DNA of 64,000 nucleotides from Desmodesmus armatus (taxonomy: Eukaryota; Chlorophyta; Chlorophyceae; Sphaeropleales; Scenedesmaceae): assembly GCA_007449985.2 (NCBI GenBank), contig VIIQ02000698.1:317501-381500 (forward strand), in the 5' to 3' direction. The notes below the pieces were generated by a model, which saw only the letters and a program-made list of their open reading frames with translations, made no database searches and was not told where the DNA came from. Below are positions 23,032 through 34,736 of the stretch, in pieces (position 1 is the first letter of the stretch; every line of letters starts with the position of its first letter). The translations under genes and the position numbers were made by a program.

Positions 23032-26000
23032 ATGTCTCTGCAGCTGAGCTCTGCCAAACCCAGGCACCTGCAGTATGCTGCAGGTGGCCTGCGCAGCGAT
23101 TTACGGCTGATTGAGCTGGACGACAAACTGCTGGACACTGTCAAGGCTGGACAGTGAGTGTTGATACTATCATGGCGCTCGTGTAGCGCCTGCAAGCAAG
23201 TGTGCGCGCCACCCATGTTCTGGCATGCTGCTGTGCTGCTGTTGGTGCAGTGTGGTGATCAAGGGGGCAACAGAAGAGGATGCAGTGCTGTGCACGGGGG
23301 ACAAGACATTCGCTCTCAAGGTGGTGGAGACCACAAACACCCTGCTACTGCTTCCCCCTCAGCAGGTGGGGAGTCCTGGTGTTACACCGCATGTGTGTGC
23401 TGTCAGACTGTGCACAGTCAGTAGCAGCAACAGTATGCCCACACACAACTCTTTCAATGCCATTTCGCTGTGCAGGAGCTGGACGAAGACTTTGCAGCCA
23501 TCCCCAGCCTGCCAACACCAGGTCAGCATCCCGCACATGCAGCAAAGGCAGCAGGAGCCCTCATGCAGTAGAGAAGGTGTCATCCTGCTGTCCTCATGTC
23601 ACTCTCAAAGCTGCTTGCCATCATCCCCAGCACCCGCAGTCCATAGGAAGCTGTCAGCACAACGTATCTCTTGTAGTAGCTGACAGCAGTTGGCTTGGTG
23701 CTGTTTGTACTGTGTGCAGGCCGCGGTGCAGATGCCAGTACTGTGCGCGACGTGGGCCTGCAGACGCAGCTACAGAAGGTAGGGCCACCATTCAACTGGT
23801 GCAGCAGCCAGGTACTGGCAACAGACCTTTCCGCGTACCCCTAGGTTGTCAGTGAGATGATGATTTGAGCGCCAGCCCTACAGTGTCGGCAGCCCAACAG
23901 CATCACAGCAGCTGCTGGAGGGTCCACCTGTCAGGTGCCCCTCACCTTTTGCTCTATGCTGCTGCTGTTGTCTGATTGTCGCTGTTGCAGAGCGCTGCTG
24001 CCAAGGAGTTCCCGCCGCTGACTGCAACAGCAACTGTGGGAGCACACTTGGAGGTGAGGCTCCTACAGTTGAGGATGTACGCTGGCAGATGCAGTCGCGC
24101 ATGGCGTGCAGTGCACATCATTTGTCAGCTGGTGCAGGCTGCAGACACATGTAGCAGCAGCAACATTGTGGCTGGCAGCAGCAACATTCAGAGCAGTTGA
24201 TGGAAGCAGCACTGCACCTGCAGCAGTGCCTGCCAGGCAGTCAGTGCGTTGGGAACCCCCTTCTCGTTGCCAAAACTGTCCTGCTTGTGCGGCTGCTGCA
24301 GCACGCTCCTGCATGACCAATGTGGCTGCTCGAGCTTCATATATGTCCTTCATTTTAACTGCCGTGTAAACGTATGTGTGCAGCTTGTGGAGATAATGCC
24401 GTGCCTGGACAAGCTGCCGCAGCTCTTGGGCACACCCTATGGTCAAGAAGACGAGGATGCAGGGCAGCAAGCAGGTGTTGAGGACATGGACACTGACGGT
24501 CCAGAGGCTGCAGGGGCTGGCCCAAGCAGCAGGCGGCAGCAGGGGGCCTTGACCCTTGAGCAGCTGCTGCAGCGTGTGCAGGTGGGTAAGGGTACACAAG
24601 CAGCGCCCGCAGTCTGATTCCCAAGCAGCTGTGTTGGTGTTGCTCCCTCTGTGTAGGGAGCATGGGACGTACGCATGTGCTCATGCTGCTCATAATGTGT
24701 GCGCCCCTGCCTATGGGACATGCTGCCGCAGCACCAGCCAATGAAGGGATCAGGCCACCCCTTGTCGCGTGTTGAACGTTTAATCACTTTTGTGCCGCCC
24801 GACGTATGCTGCAGGCAAGTCGCACCGAGCTGCTGGCTGAGCTTCAGCGGCTGCAAGCTGTGCAGCTGGGGCCTCACTGGCGGCTGGTTGACTCTGCTTA
24901 CCTGGGGTCTGTGCTGGAGATGCTGCTTGTCAGGTGTGGAAGATGCCCATGTGATGATGCCTGGCACAGCGGATGCACAGACTAGCCTCCAGCAGTCGAT
25001 TTTGCGTGAAGTTGCTAATGCATGGTCGCTCAGCAGCCTGCAGCAGCTGACATGCCATGCACGACAGAGTGCGGTCGCGATTGCAAGAGAAGGCTCTGCA
25101 GTGTATGCATCTCTGCCTGCCACTGCGTCAGTGTGCTGAGCAGGTTCATGTTCTGCTGCTCGTGGTTGGCTGTGTGCTGCACTTGGCCTGTGCAGTGCCA
25201 TGGAGCGCGGCTGGGACGTGCAGCAGCCCATATCCCTGCAGGACGCACAGGACGCGCTGCAGTCGGAGGGGTGAGTTGCGGCTGCAGCAAGGATGTACAG
25301 CGTCAGACAGGGAGGTGGGACTCGCCTGCCTTTGTTTCTTTCTCCTGCCAGCAGACAGTGTCTGTTCCTTTTCTTTGGATGTCTTGACAGCCCTTCTGTG
25401 TCCAGATGTGGGATTGGTGCGGCCGTTCCTGATGCATGGTGCGCGTGCCAGCACCAGCTGCGCTGTGCATGGAGCCTTGATCAAAACTTGCTGCTGCCCC
25501 CTGCAGGTACTCACCCGCTATCATCCAGCACTGCCTGCATGTGTATGGGCGCACCCCATCACAGGGCGACACTGCTGGCGCGCAGGCAGAGGCCAGCACA
25601 GCATCACCCAGCAGCAGCAGCAGCAGCTCATATGTGCTGGATGAGCGGCAGGTCTGCCTGCACTACGCGCGCAAGCTCCTGCACCAGCGCGGTCTGTGGC
25701 AGCTGCATGCGTTCCTGCCAGCTTGGCAGCAGGAGGTGCCGGGTGGCTGTTGGAGCCCGACAGAAGACATGCTTGCAGGAGAGGCGCTTGTGCTGCAGCC
25801 AGATGCCAATGAAGGTGCGCATGATAGACCGATCGTGCTGTCCTGCGCTGTACGCGTCAGTTCACGACTGAGCCTGCAGTTCAGCACGCGCTGTGATGGC
25901 CGAATGTTTCTCCTGAGCCGAGCAGTCAAAAGTGACATGCGCAGGTGCAAAGGGTCGTGCTTGAGTATTGGCAGACTGCTGTCACGGTCGCTATTTGTGT

Positions 26001-26438
26001 GCAGGCATATCTGAAGCTCGTGTGCGCCACTTCCCAGCCAGCCAGCTCCCCGGTGCGCCGGCCGCTCGCTTTGCAGCGCTGTTTGCGGCGCAGCCCCGCT
26101 GGACGCGCGAGCAGATGGACCCATACCTGGCAGGACTAAGGGTGAGGCTGTTGGCTGCATCTGATGCTCACAGTTGGCTAGGCTGGGCTTATGGCACCCG
26201 TGCCGGCATTGACGGTACAGCAGGAAACGTGCACCAGTACCATTGCCCTCCACCAGTAGCAGCTGATGCACTTTTTTGACAGTGCAGTGATGTCAACAGC
26301 CGCTGCCATGACACGTGCTGATTTTTCATCCATGCTATGCAGGTGCCGGGTCAGACTGTGGAGATGCTGCTCTTGAAGCACGCCAGAGCCAGCCAGCGCA
26401 GCCCCACAGATGCAACGGTAGTATTTGTGGCAAGGTGA
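23032..26438 (+). CDS. DSCC1: Sister chromatid cohesion protein DCC1
   Basis: DCC1 joins CTF8 and CTF18 in the alternative RFC clamp loader that places PCNA on DNA and promotes sister chromatid cohesion. The ATG at 23032 opens exon 1 (23032-23153), which ends in LIELDDKLLDTVKAG. It splices in phase to the exon from about 23251, giving HVVIKGATEEDAVLCTGDKT, the characteristic DCC1 N-terminal block. Small exons follow near 23.47, 23.72 and 23.99 kb. The exon at about 24.38-24.58 kb holds an acidic/Gln region. More exons lie at 24.82, 25.20, 25.51-25.81 and 26.0-26.14 kb. The C-terminal winged-helix part reads RWTREQMDPYLAGL then VEMLLLKHARASQ, matching the conserved DCC1 ending, with stop at 26436-26438. 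The total is roughly 400-440 residues, near the family norm. Divergent from the ABC transporter gene. Confidence 0.85.
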
Positions 26439-26673
26439 TCTTCTCAGTGACTGTAAATCCACAGGAAGTTCTGGGGGGTCACAAGCAGCTGTAGCCACCA
26501 GGTTGCAGGCACCTTAATCACAGGCAGCTGTTGCCACCAGATGGATCACAGACAGGCAAGAACAGCCTGGCCAAGCAGCATGGGGCCACTGGAAGAGGTG
26601 GCCATGCCACCAAAAGCTTGACATTATTTTGCTGTTGTCCTCCTGTGGAAGCCGTTGTTTGCAGTTGACGATT

Positions 26674-26678
26674 TGTAA
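26674..26678 (+). terminator. Candidate poly(A) signal of DCC1
   Basis: TGTAA about 236 nt past the DCC1 stop codon. A second TGTAA sits only 14 nt past the stop (26452-26456). The downstream copy gives the more usual 3' UTR length. Confidence 0.3.
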
Positions 26679-26906
26679 TGTGACAAGGCAGTTACACGTG
26701 ACTGGCTACGTGACAGGGGTCAAAACACAGGTCTTCGCTCGTTAGCCTTAGTAGATAAGCTTGGCTGATCCCCACAGTGTGTTGTTTTGCCTCGTGGCTC
26801 TGCTAGTCTCAGTCTGCAAGTCCCTCCCGCCAAGAGATCGGTTTCACCCAAGCTCGCTCCGGTTGAAACAGAGGCTCGTGGTCTCGCCAGGAGTTGCAGT
26901 CACATT

Positions 26907-28379
26907 ATGCTGCCTTCTAGCTTTCTACGAGATGCCTTGCTGGCTCACTGTGCATGTCTGTTCTATAGCTGCTGCACACTGTGTATGGGCATGTTCCTCC
27001 AGACTGGTCTGTCTCACAGCAGGATACCAAAAACAGTGGTCAGCCTCGTGATCACCAGCTTGCTCCTGCTGATGCAGCCTTTCATATATGCCTCACCCAC
27101 TCAGACCTATGGGATCGGCCTCGCCAGCTGCTGCTGCCTGGCTGCCTGGACGCTGCTTCATTGGACCTTCATGGAGCCCCTGAAGAAGAACCCAACAGTA
27201 CTTGAGGTCTGCTGTTCGGTCGTCACCCACCCCATGGCAGGCATGATCAAGGTGTACAAGCGTTCACAGCGTCAGCACGCAAAGACAGCAGCACCTGGAC
27301 AACAGGAGGCGGTTTCTGGTGGCAAGGTCACAGCAAGTGGCATGCAGCTGCGTAGCAGCGAGCGGCCCTTGGTGGTTGTGGATGCTTGCGGAGACCTACA
27401 GCTGGTGCAACCCCACACAACACATCATACCTTGTCAGCAGTGGCTGCAGCAATCACCAACATGCTAGGCGTGGCCATCTGCTATGATGCTGGCTTGTAC
27501 CTCTTGTGTGCCTTCAGCCACGGCATGTGCGTCCCTGGCAACACAGCCGCCCCATCATCGCGCCTGGCAGTCTGGCTGTTCGCGTACGTGGCTGGATCGC
27601 TGTTGCCACTGCAGATGGACATGATGTACTGCTTCCTGCGCTCAGGCATGTTTGCTGGGGCCCTTGTGTGGCCAGCACTGGGCGACTATGCACGCCAGCT
27701 CCCTCCCCGCGCCTTCAACAACCCAGCTGCTGCCAGGAGCATCGGCGAGATCTGGTCATGGCGCTGGCACCAGTTCCTGCGCTTCTACTTTGAGGGCATG
27801 GGCTACACCAGCGTGGACAAGCTCTTGCTTTTCTGCAATCTGGACCCCAAGTCCATGTCTCCTGCCCTGCGCTCCAGTATGCACACAGTCAGTGCCTTTG
27901 TCATGAGCGCACTCATGCATGAGTACCTCACATGGGCTGCCTTCGGCACCATCACCGGCATGTACGTGGCTTATTTTGGTCTGCACTGCGCTCTTGTGCT
28001 GCTGGAGGGCTGGGGCCCTCTGCTTCTAAAGGTGGCAGGTCAGATGGTGCTGGGGCGCACATGCCAGGCTGCTTGCCGCTCCAGCCAGGATGACGCCAGT
28101 GCGCCTGCCCCTACTCGCCAGCCTAGCCGCGCCTCAACTGGCAAGAAGCCTGGCCATATCCTGCCGCTGTGGGCGCAGCATGTTTGGGCTACTGTATTCC
28201 TCCTGCTGTTGGCCCCTCTTTTCATTGAGCCATACCGCGCCGGAGGCTATTTTGCTGAGCGTGCCTGGCGCCCAGCTGGTGTGTCTGTCACTGGCTGCAT
28301 TGTGGAGTGGGCACAGCAGCAACTGCATGCTCCCCTGGGCTTTGCAGGACTGCCAAGCGACCTTCTGTCCTCGGCATGA
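26907..28379 (+). CDS. Wax synthase-like MBOAT acyltransferase, copy A
   Basis: Intronless, 490 residues from the ATG at 26907. An upstream extension of the frame lacks an ATG, and the chosen start aligns with copy B. The wax-synthase branch of the MBOAT superfamily moves a fatty acyl group from acyl-CoA to a long-chain alcohol in the ER membrane. Several hydrophobic helices are visible. The conserved block IWSWRWHQFLRFYFEGMGY lies around residues 278-300, followed by SALMHEYLTW with the presumed catalytic His338. The final membrane segment carries LAPLFIEPYRAGGYFAERAW, which is shared by all four copies. Residues ~110-190 form a hydrophilic loop with KKNPTVLEV and KVYKRSQ. This is the only copy whose frame runs unbroken to the C-terminal motif. 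The exact substrate (fatty alcohol, sterol or other) cannot be read from sequence. Confidence 0.85.
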   Translation: MLPSSFLRDALLAHCACLFYSCCTLCMGMFLQTGLSHSRIPKTVVSLVITSLLLLMQPFIYASPTQTYGIGLASCCCLAAWTLLHWTFMEPLKKNPTVLEVCCSVVTHPMAGMIKVYKRSQRQHAKTAAPGQQEAVSGGKVTASGMQLRSSERPLVVVDACGDLQLVQPHTTHHTLSAVAAAITNMLGVAICYDAGLYLLCAFSHGMCVPGNTAAPSSRLAVWLFAYVAGSLLPLQMDMMYCFLRSGMFAGALVWPALGDYARQLPPRAFNNPAAARSIGEIWSWRWHQFLRFYFEGMGYTSVDKLLLFCNLDPKSMSPALRSSMHTVSAFVMSALMHEYLTWAAFGTITGMYVAYFGLHCALVLLEGWGPLLLKVAGQMVLGRTCQAACRSSQDDASAPAPTRQPSRASTGKKPGHILPLWAQHVWATVFLLLLAPLFIEPYRAGGYFAERAWRPAGVSVTGCIVEWAQQQLHAPLGFAGLPSDLLSSA

Positions 28380-29887
28380 GGCAATGACGGTGTGGGGAGC
28401 ATTGCATGGTAGCTTGCTAGCTGTGCACGCCACCTTGAGGTGTGTTAGACCAACTGAACTAGCTTGGCCTATTGCCTATTGATGACATCATGCACTACAT
28501 GATGTGCCTAGATGTGCTTGCATGTGTTTGCTGCTTCAGCCAGGTTGTAGTGGTCACCATCTGAGGCTTTTTATACCTAGGCGTAGATCATATCATGTGA
28601 TTTTGTTAGTGCAGCTGCCGCAAGGCAGTAGGTGTTTCATGCTGTGTTGAGTGTGCTACAGCCATCAATCATATCTATGTTTGTGGAATTTGGATTCCAA
28701 TTCAAAGTGATCTCGTGCGTCAGGCATTAGATCAAGTAGGTAGTCATCTCTGTGCCGTGTTTTGTACCACCATGCCTTTTTTTGGCAGTGATGCATGTGG
28801 GCCCTGCTGAGCAGCAGCACATCATCACTGGCAACTATAACGTGTGTGATTGGCATGCTGTGACGGCGTCATACTGGTGACACTTTGAAAGTCATCCAGA
28901 TTCGGCAACATGGTTTTTGCGCCACTGCGCAAGCAGATCTGTTTGCAAGCCCTTTCACTGCTTGAGCAGGCAGCTCCCCTTGAGCCTGCGGTGTGTGATT
29001 CAGGGGTGTGTAGACTTGAACCCTTATCGTGTCCCCTCCTTCCTCGTCCAGCCGTCAAGGCTATCCACTGCTTTGTGGGTCACTACGCACCTGCCTGCGC
29101 TCTGCGAAGGTTCATATCCTCTTGTTGCGGTACAACGCCACGTGGCCCGAATGGACCTTTCACGACTGTTGACATTGCTAGTCGCTGGCCAGGGGCATTG
29201 ATGGAGCCAGACATGCACTATCTTGTTTGTGATGCACTTCCTGGAAAGCATGCCTGTTGGCAATTCCATCATTTTGATCGCCTCAAACTAGCGTCCACAT
29301 CTTCATGCTTGTGCGCATGGCCTGTTGCACTGGTCCATGCTGTGTTGCATCAAGCCTACTCACGTGCAGCCTGCCTGCTCGAGGCATGCGCATGCATATG
29401 TTGGGCCAGCTCAACATGCCTAAAGAACTGGAAGTTGGACGCAGATTAGATTTGTGTTGAGCCGGACAATGTAAGTGCACGTCACTTTCTGCAGTGCGTA
29501 GCTGGCAGCTACTAGCTGCCAGACACATGTACACATGTGTACAGTTGGCTACCTGGCAGCACTGCTTCTTTCAGCGTGGCTAAAGCTGAATACGATGCGC
29601 AAAAAAGTGAAGTTGCTTTCAACCAGTAGTCTATACAAGGTTGTCACTTCATTGTTGTCACTACAGGTCCCATCAGCAGCAGTACAGCAAGGATGACTAA
29701 TGGATGCATGAGGTTACCCAAGACAACTGCGTGTTAGTTCCACTGGACATGCGTGAGGCCTTTCACAAATTTATAAACAATATGTATTGGAAGACATGCA
29801 AGCGAGTTAACGCTTCCTGCGTCCAGTATCCCATCCATCACCGTTTCTATTCGTGGCTTTGCATGCTTCTTGTCTACCAAAGCTAGG
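28380..29887. other. Spacer between acyltransferase copies A and B
   Basis: About 1.5 kb. A 179-codon ATG-started plus frame at 28910-29449 is open but shows no domain I recognise and no homology to the flanking acyltransferases, so it is not called. The remainder is AT-richer and shows nothing else. Confidence 0.35.
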
Positions 29888-31166
29888 ATGAACGACGCTT
29901 ATCTCGCTCTGTCTGCTTTAGCATTCGAGCGCTTCAGTCTCGTTGCTCTTGCATTACTGCTGCAGCAACCATGGGCCCAAAACCGAGCACCCCGCTGCCT
30001 TGCTGGACTGCTTGTATTCAGCGCGATACTGCTGGTGCAGCCCTACCTTTACTTCACCCCTACACAGATGCTCGGTCTCCACTGTGCATCCTTTGGGTGC
30101 CTGGCAGCTTATGCAGTGCTGCACTGGACGCTGCTGGAAGACCTCAACAAGAAACCCACCATACTGGAGGTTGTCCTGTCACCCACCAAGCATGCTCTGG
30201 AGGGAGTGATCAAGGTTCACCAGCGCTCCCTGAAACATAAAGCCCCAACATCCAGCCAGCCTGGCAGCTGCAGTCCTACTGTGTGGTCCCTACTGCAGGA
30301 GGCAGCAGTGACTTGGCTCATATGTGCCGCCACACATGAAGTAGGCATGGAAGTGTTGTGTTATTTCGGCAATAACATGTGCACAAGCACGTACAGCAGC
30401 CCCAGTTGGCTGGTAAGCTGTGCCTTTGCATTCCCAGCAGGCATCTTGTTGACACAGCAGTTGGAGGTCATGTATGGCCATGTACGTATGGTGATGATAT
30501 TATTGGGACTCAATTTCCCTGCCTTGGTACAGTTAGCAGCACAGATGCCCGCGCGCGCCCTCAACTGGCCAGTAGCAGCAGCAAGTGTGAGCCAGCTGTG
30601 GTCAACGCGCTGGCATCAATTCCTGCGCTTCTACTTTGAGGGGCTTGGGGGTGCAGCAGTGAATGCTGTCTTGCCCAAGGCCCCAGCCACGCTGCGCACC
30701 AGCATGCGATGCGTAGCAGCGTTCGCAATGAGTGGTTTGCTTCATGAGTACATCTTGTGGGCCGTGTTTGATTCGGCGTCTGGCTGGCATATGGCATTCT
30801 TCATGCTCAACTGTGTGGCTGTCCTGGCGGAGAACTTGCTTCCGCAGCTTCTGTCAGCATGTGTGGGTGTGTGGCTGTGTGGCTGCTGGCAGTAAACCCT
30901 GCACTGTGACTGCTCATGTCACCTCCAAAGCACATGGCACGGTCAGCAAGACAAGCAGCAGTAGCAGCAGCGGCGGCGGCAACAACAGCAGCAGTGGCAT
31001 TGCAGCACCAGCATGGCTGAAGCATGCATGGACCCTGTCTTTCTTCATTTTGCTGAGTCCCTTGTTTGTTGAGCCCTACCGAGCAGCAGGGTTCTTTGCT
31101 GAGCGAGCTTTTTATCCCTTTGGCAATCGAGTGGCCCCTACAGTGTTCAGCTGGGTTCAGGGTTGA
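29888..31166 (+). CDS. Wax synthase-like MBOAT acyltransferase, copy B (frame break)
   Basis: From the ATG at 29888 the frame runs 335 codons to a TAA at 30893-30895. It encodes LYFTPTQMLGL, NKKPTILEVVLSP, the block LWSTRWHQFLRFYFEGLG and MSGLLHEYIL with His286. The last membrane segment (LSPLFVEPYRAAGFFAERAF) lies in a different frame, ending at the TGA 31164-31166. The change happens within the variable loop around 30850-30900, where the sequence is a GT-rich run. A very short intron ending in the CAG at 30891-30893 would be needed to join the parts, but no donor of suitable phase gives a realistic length. So this is either a gene with an unusual intron, a frameshifted allele, or a sequencing error. 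Same family and presumed ER role as copy A. Confidence 0.7.
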
Positions 31167-32695
31167 GCTAGCTAGGGGGCAGGTTTTGATGTGCGACCAA
31201 CTAGGCCACTATGCGTGTGTTTGTTGCTGTGTTGGCAGTGCGATCTGCTTGAGCGGATGCTGTTTGAGCTTCCAGCAACCTGCACTGACAGCAGAGCACT
31301 GCCAGTGGCATCGTTTGTCTAGCTGGGCTGCATCCCAGAGGTGAACAGCACTAGCAGCTGCAGGGCCTGCAGGCCCTGTGGGGGTTGCTGATCATCAGCA
31401 TGATGGAGGGGGGTAGTTATGAGTAGACAGAGGGATGGCACATTGTCTGCTGATTTCACGCATACGCTGATATTTTGGGTATGTGCTGCAGTGTTTGCTG
31501 TGTCCCATCTCATGTTGGTGACAGAGCTTCGTTTAATTTTTGTTTGCACACTAGTGGAGGTTTACAGACTTCATGGCATGCTTGTTGCTGCTGGTTTTCA
31601 ATGTTGCATGCCCAGCCCACGTTTGCTGTTTGCAAGCACAAGAAAGCAGGTCGCAGCCAATGACGTGCCTGCTCAGCACTGTGCCATCAATAGTAACTTC
31701 ACTAAATGTCGACGACTGCAGCTAGAAACCAGAGAGCAGTGATTGCCCACAGTCCACAGTTGTCACAGTGGGGGACCACAACAGTTTTCCCTTCACAAAC
31801 GCATTGGCAGGTGCCTCCTGAGGCTTACCCCGCCAGTGCTGCACACTTCCTATGCAGTAGATGGCAGCACACATTGCAGTGCCAGCTGGATTTGTCATTT
31901 GAGCAGCATTGATGGACAAGGGAAGGAGACACTCGTGATCACTCATGAGTAATCAACAGAACCGAATAGATAGCCAGAACAGAACCAGTGGACAACGTCA
32001 TGTGATACCACTTGCATATACACAAGAAATAATTGGCCTATGGCCAAGTCGGCTGGGCCCATACAGGTGGAACTTTCGCTTATGGCTGGTTTGGGTACCC
32101 GGTGTGTCATCAGGCCTGAGCAGAACTGAGCCGGAGGCCGTTTTCAGCACAGCAGATGTGCTTGCTGCATTGCATTGCGTATTGGCTGACCAGAACCTGC
32201 TTTCGTCCAACTAGTCTGTTCTGGAACAACAGGTTACAGCACACACCACAGCATGCACGACACGTTTCCGAAACTCGAGTGCAGTTGACAGTATGTTGTT
32301 GTCCGGCGCGTAGGAGATGAGCGGACGTAAGAACAGTTAAAACGTGTGTGTATAAGCCACTTGCCAGCGGATGCTGAGGTCGGAGTTGGCAACCTGGGTG
32401 ACCGTTGCAGTCAGTGTGACTTGGGCACAGCAGCAGACATACGCTAGAAAAAAGAGGTCCTCAAATTTCGCTCGGATTGTCAAAAAACGAGTGTGAACGG
32501 GACGGAGCTCAAAAAATCGAGACAGGTGTGAGAAAGATTTGACCAAATTTTGGAGACCATGCGCGGTGCTCACAGCACCGATATAGGAACATATTAGACC
32601 GGTGTATCCTCGGTTCCGGAGAGGTCGGAAATCGACCGCTATAGGCAAAGCCCTTTGGGCCCAGCCAATAACTGATATTGAATACCATCCTGAGC
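31167..32695. other. Spacer between convergent acyltransferase copies B and C
   Basis: About 1.5 kb between two convergent genes. A 132-codon minus frame at 32337-32735 overlaps the 3' end of copy C and has no recognisable domain. No RNA gene or repeat was recognised. The stretch around 32,420-32,660 is distinctly AT-richer than its surroundings. Confidence 0.35.
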
Positions 32696-34134
32696 TCATA
32701 GGAGGCCCAGACTTGCCGCAGCACTTCCCAGCCATGAAAGGACAAGAGGGGTCACAGGTGCACCAAAAGGCAGATCAAGGCGGTAGCTGTAAAACCCCGC
32801 AGCCCTATAGGGTTCTACAAACAAGGGACCCAGCAGGAAGCACAGCGACAAAGTCCACACATGCTTCAACCACGTAGGAACCTCAAAGCAATCTGCACAG
32901 CATGCATCCTGCAGCTTGCACGCATCACTGCTTGCTGTTGCAGGGTTACAGCTGCCGCATCCGGCCTTGCTGCCGCGCTGTGCTGTGCTTTGAGGCCTTG
33001 GCGTAACATATGCTGTGACCACACACCAAGCATCAACCTTACTGTAGCCCTCAGCACACCACAGTGACTGCTGCAGGAACCTGCAAGCCCGCACAAACTT
33101 GGACACGCTGCCAACAATATCGGTGCCCAGCCCTCCAGGAGCACAAATGCACAGTTCAACATGAAAAACGTCATCTGCCACCCAGACAAGCTTCCAAACA
33201 GCGCCCAAGTGAGATACTCATGTATCAATCCACTGATGGCAAAGGCTGCCACACACCGCATGGTGGAACGCATCGCAGGTGTCGCCCTGGGGAAGAGCGC
33301 ACCCACTACTGCGCCTCCTAGTCCTTCGAAATAGAACCGCAGGGCCTGATGCCAGTGCAGCGACCAAAGCTGGCTCATACTGGTCGCTGCCCAGGGGCTG
33401 TCAAAGATATGAGCTGGTATCTCAGCCGCCAAGTAGTGAAGTTCTGGCCACTTGAAAGCCAATAGGATGAGGATCAAGCGGCCGGTGCAGTACAAATTCT
33501 CAAGCTTGACAACAAGTATGAACCCAGCTGGCAGCGCAAATGCTGCCCTAGCCAGGTAAGGCAGGGCTGAGGTATCTGCGTGAGACGATATAGTAGGAGC
33601 GAGCCATGGGTGGATGTTCCTAGTGTGGCTGCACATCCCAGTGCTGCACAGAAGGGAGACACCAACATCGACAATTACGTGGTTGGCCAGCAGGGACAGC
33701 AAGACCTCTCTCAGCATCATCCTCAGAGGTTTTAGGTGAATAGTGGCTGGGGTGCTGCTGGATGTTTTGCAAGCAGCCAGCTGCTGCCTCAAACGCCTTT
33801 GTTGAACTTTGACTAAGCCTTGCAGTTGGTGCTTCAATGGAGACAAAATCATCTCCCAGGTGGAGGGCTTCTTCTCCGCAGACTCGAGGAATGTCCAGTG
33901 CAGCACGCACAGCGCTGCAAAGCAACACATGCTTGCAGTCGGCAGGCCACTTGTCTGGGTGAGCGGGCTGTAGATCATGGGAGTGATGAACAGTATTGCG
34001 GTCGCCGCGAGCATCCCTGCTGCATTGCGGATGCTTCTTTTATGACTGAACGGTTGACGTAACAACAGAGCGAACAAAGCCAAGCATGAGCGGACGAAGA
34101 TGGAGGCCAGGAACAGCGAGTGACCGTCCTGCAT
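32696..34134 (-). CDS. Wax synthase-like MBOAT acyltransferase, copy C (inverted; frame break)
   Basis: Read from the ATG at 34132-34134, chosen because it aligns with copy B; an in-frame ATG lies 41 codons upstream (34255-34257). The core encodes PLTQTSGLPTAS, KKPSTWEMILSP, LWSLHWHQALRFYFEGLGG and ISGLIHEYLTW with His305. The C-terminal segment LKHVWTLSLCFLLGPLFVEP is in another frame, ending at the TGA 32696-32698. The switch occurs in the loop around 33000-33110. The shift differs from that in copy B by one base, which favours an intron or independent indels over a shared ancestral shift. Same wax-synthase MBOAT family. Opposite orientation to copies A, B and D. Confidence 0.7.
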
Positions 34135-34736
34135 GATGATTGCTGTACGGGACAAAAACGCGCGTCGGGAATTGCAGGTTGAAAGGTATGATTGAGGCTC
34201 TGTTTCAGTGATGCAATTACTAGGCAGCGTCAGCCAGGACGATTTTATCTGCATCAAGCCGAAGCGTCATCCATGAACGTCGACGTCAGGGGAAGGCCAC
34301 CTATGTCAGCCTGGAAGGTCACTGAAGACAGCAGACCAATCAAAAACAACAAATGTGAGACACCTCAGCCATGGAAGCTGCGTGTACAGCAGGTCTGATG
34401 GCAGGGCCAAGCGCCCAGTGCTTTCCTGTCTTCTGCACTTGCGAAGGCATGACCCACACTTTGAAAAGCGACGAGTTGGGACCTGCGCGAAAACGTGTCA
34501 CCGGTCAACACTATGAACGTGCAATATTGCTTCCGAAAGTCGCGCGAACGACGAACACAGCCCTCGCTCCAACTGTCAGCGCGGCATCTGCGAGAAACGT
34601 CAGTCCACGTGCACCCATGCAGCCCTTCAGGACAAACCCGCTTGCACCGTGCTTCCGTGATAGACGCTCCTCGCACAACGTGAAAATATATACCCCATAC
34701 ACCTCTGCTACCTGTGACCCACGCGATATATACACC
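34135..34736. promoter_or_regulatory. Divergent promoter region, acyltransferase copies C and D
   Basis: About 600 bp between two head-to-head paralogues. On the plus strand, an AAAATATATA element at about 34682 and a second ATATATA element just before the copy D start are TATA-like. An upstream in-frame ATG at 34371 would extend copy D by 122 residues. I prefer 34737 because the extension is not shared by the paralogues and the TATA-like elements lie inside it. Confidence 0.5.

Noticed and set aside
28910..29449. 179-codon ATG-started plus ORF between acyltransferase copies A and B
   Set aside because: No domain, no paralogue and no supporting splice or regulatory context; kept only as a note in the spacer entry.
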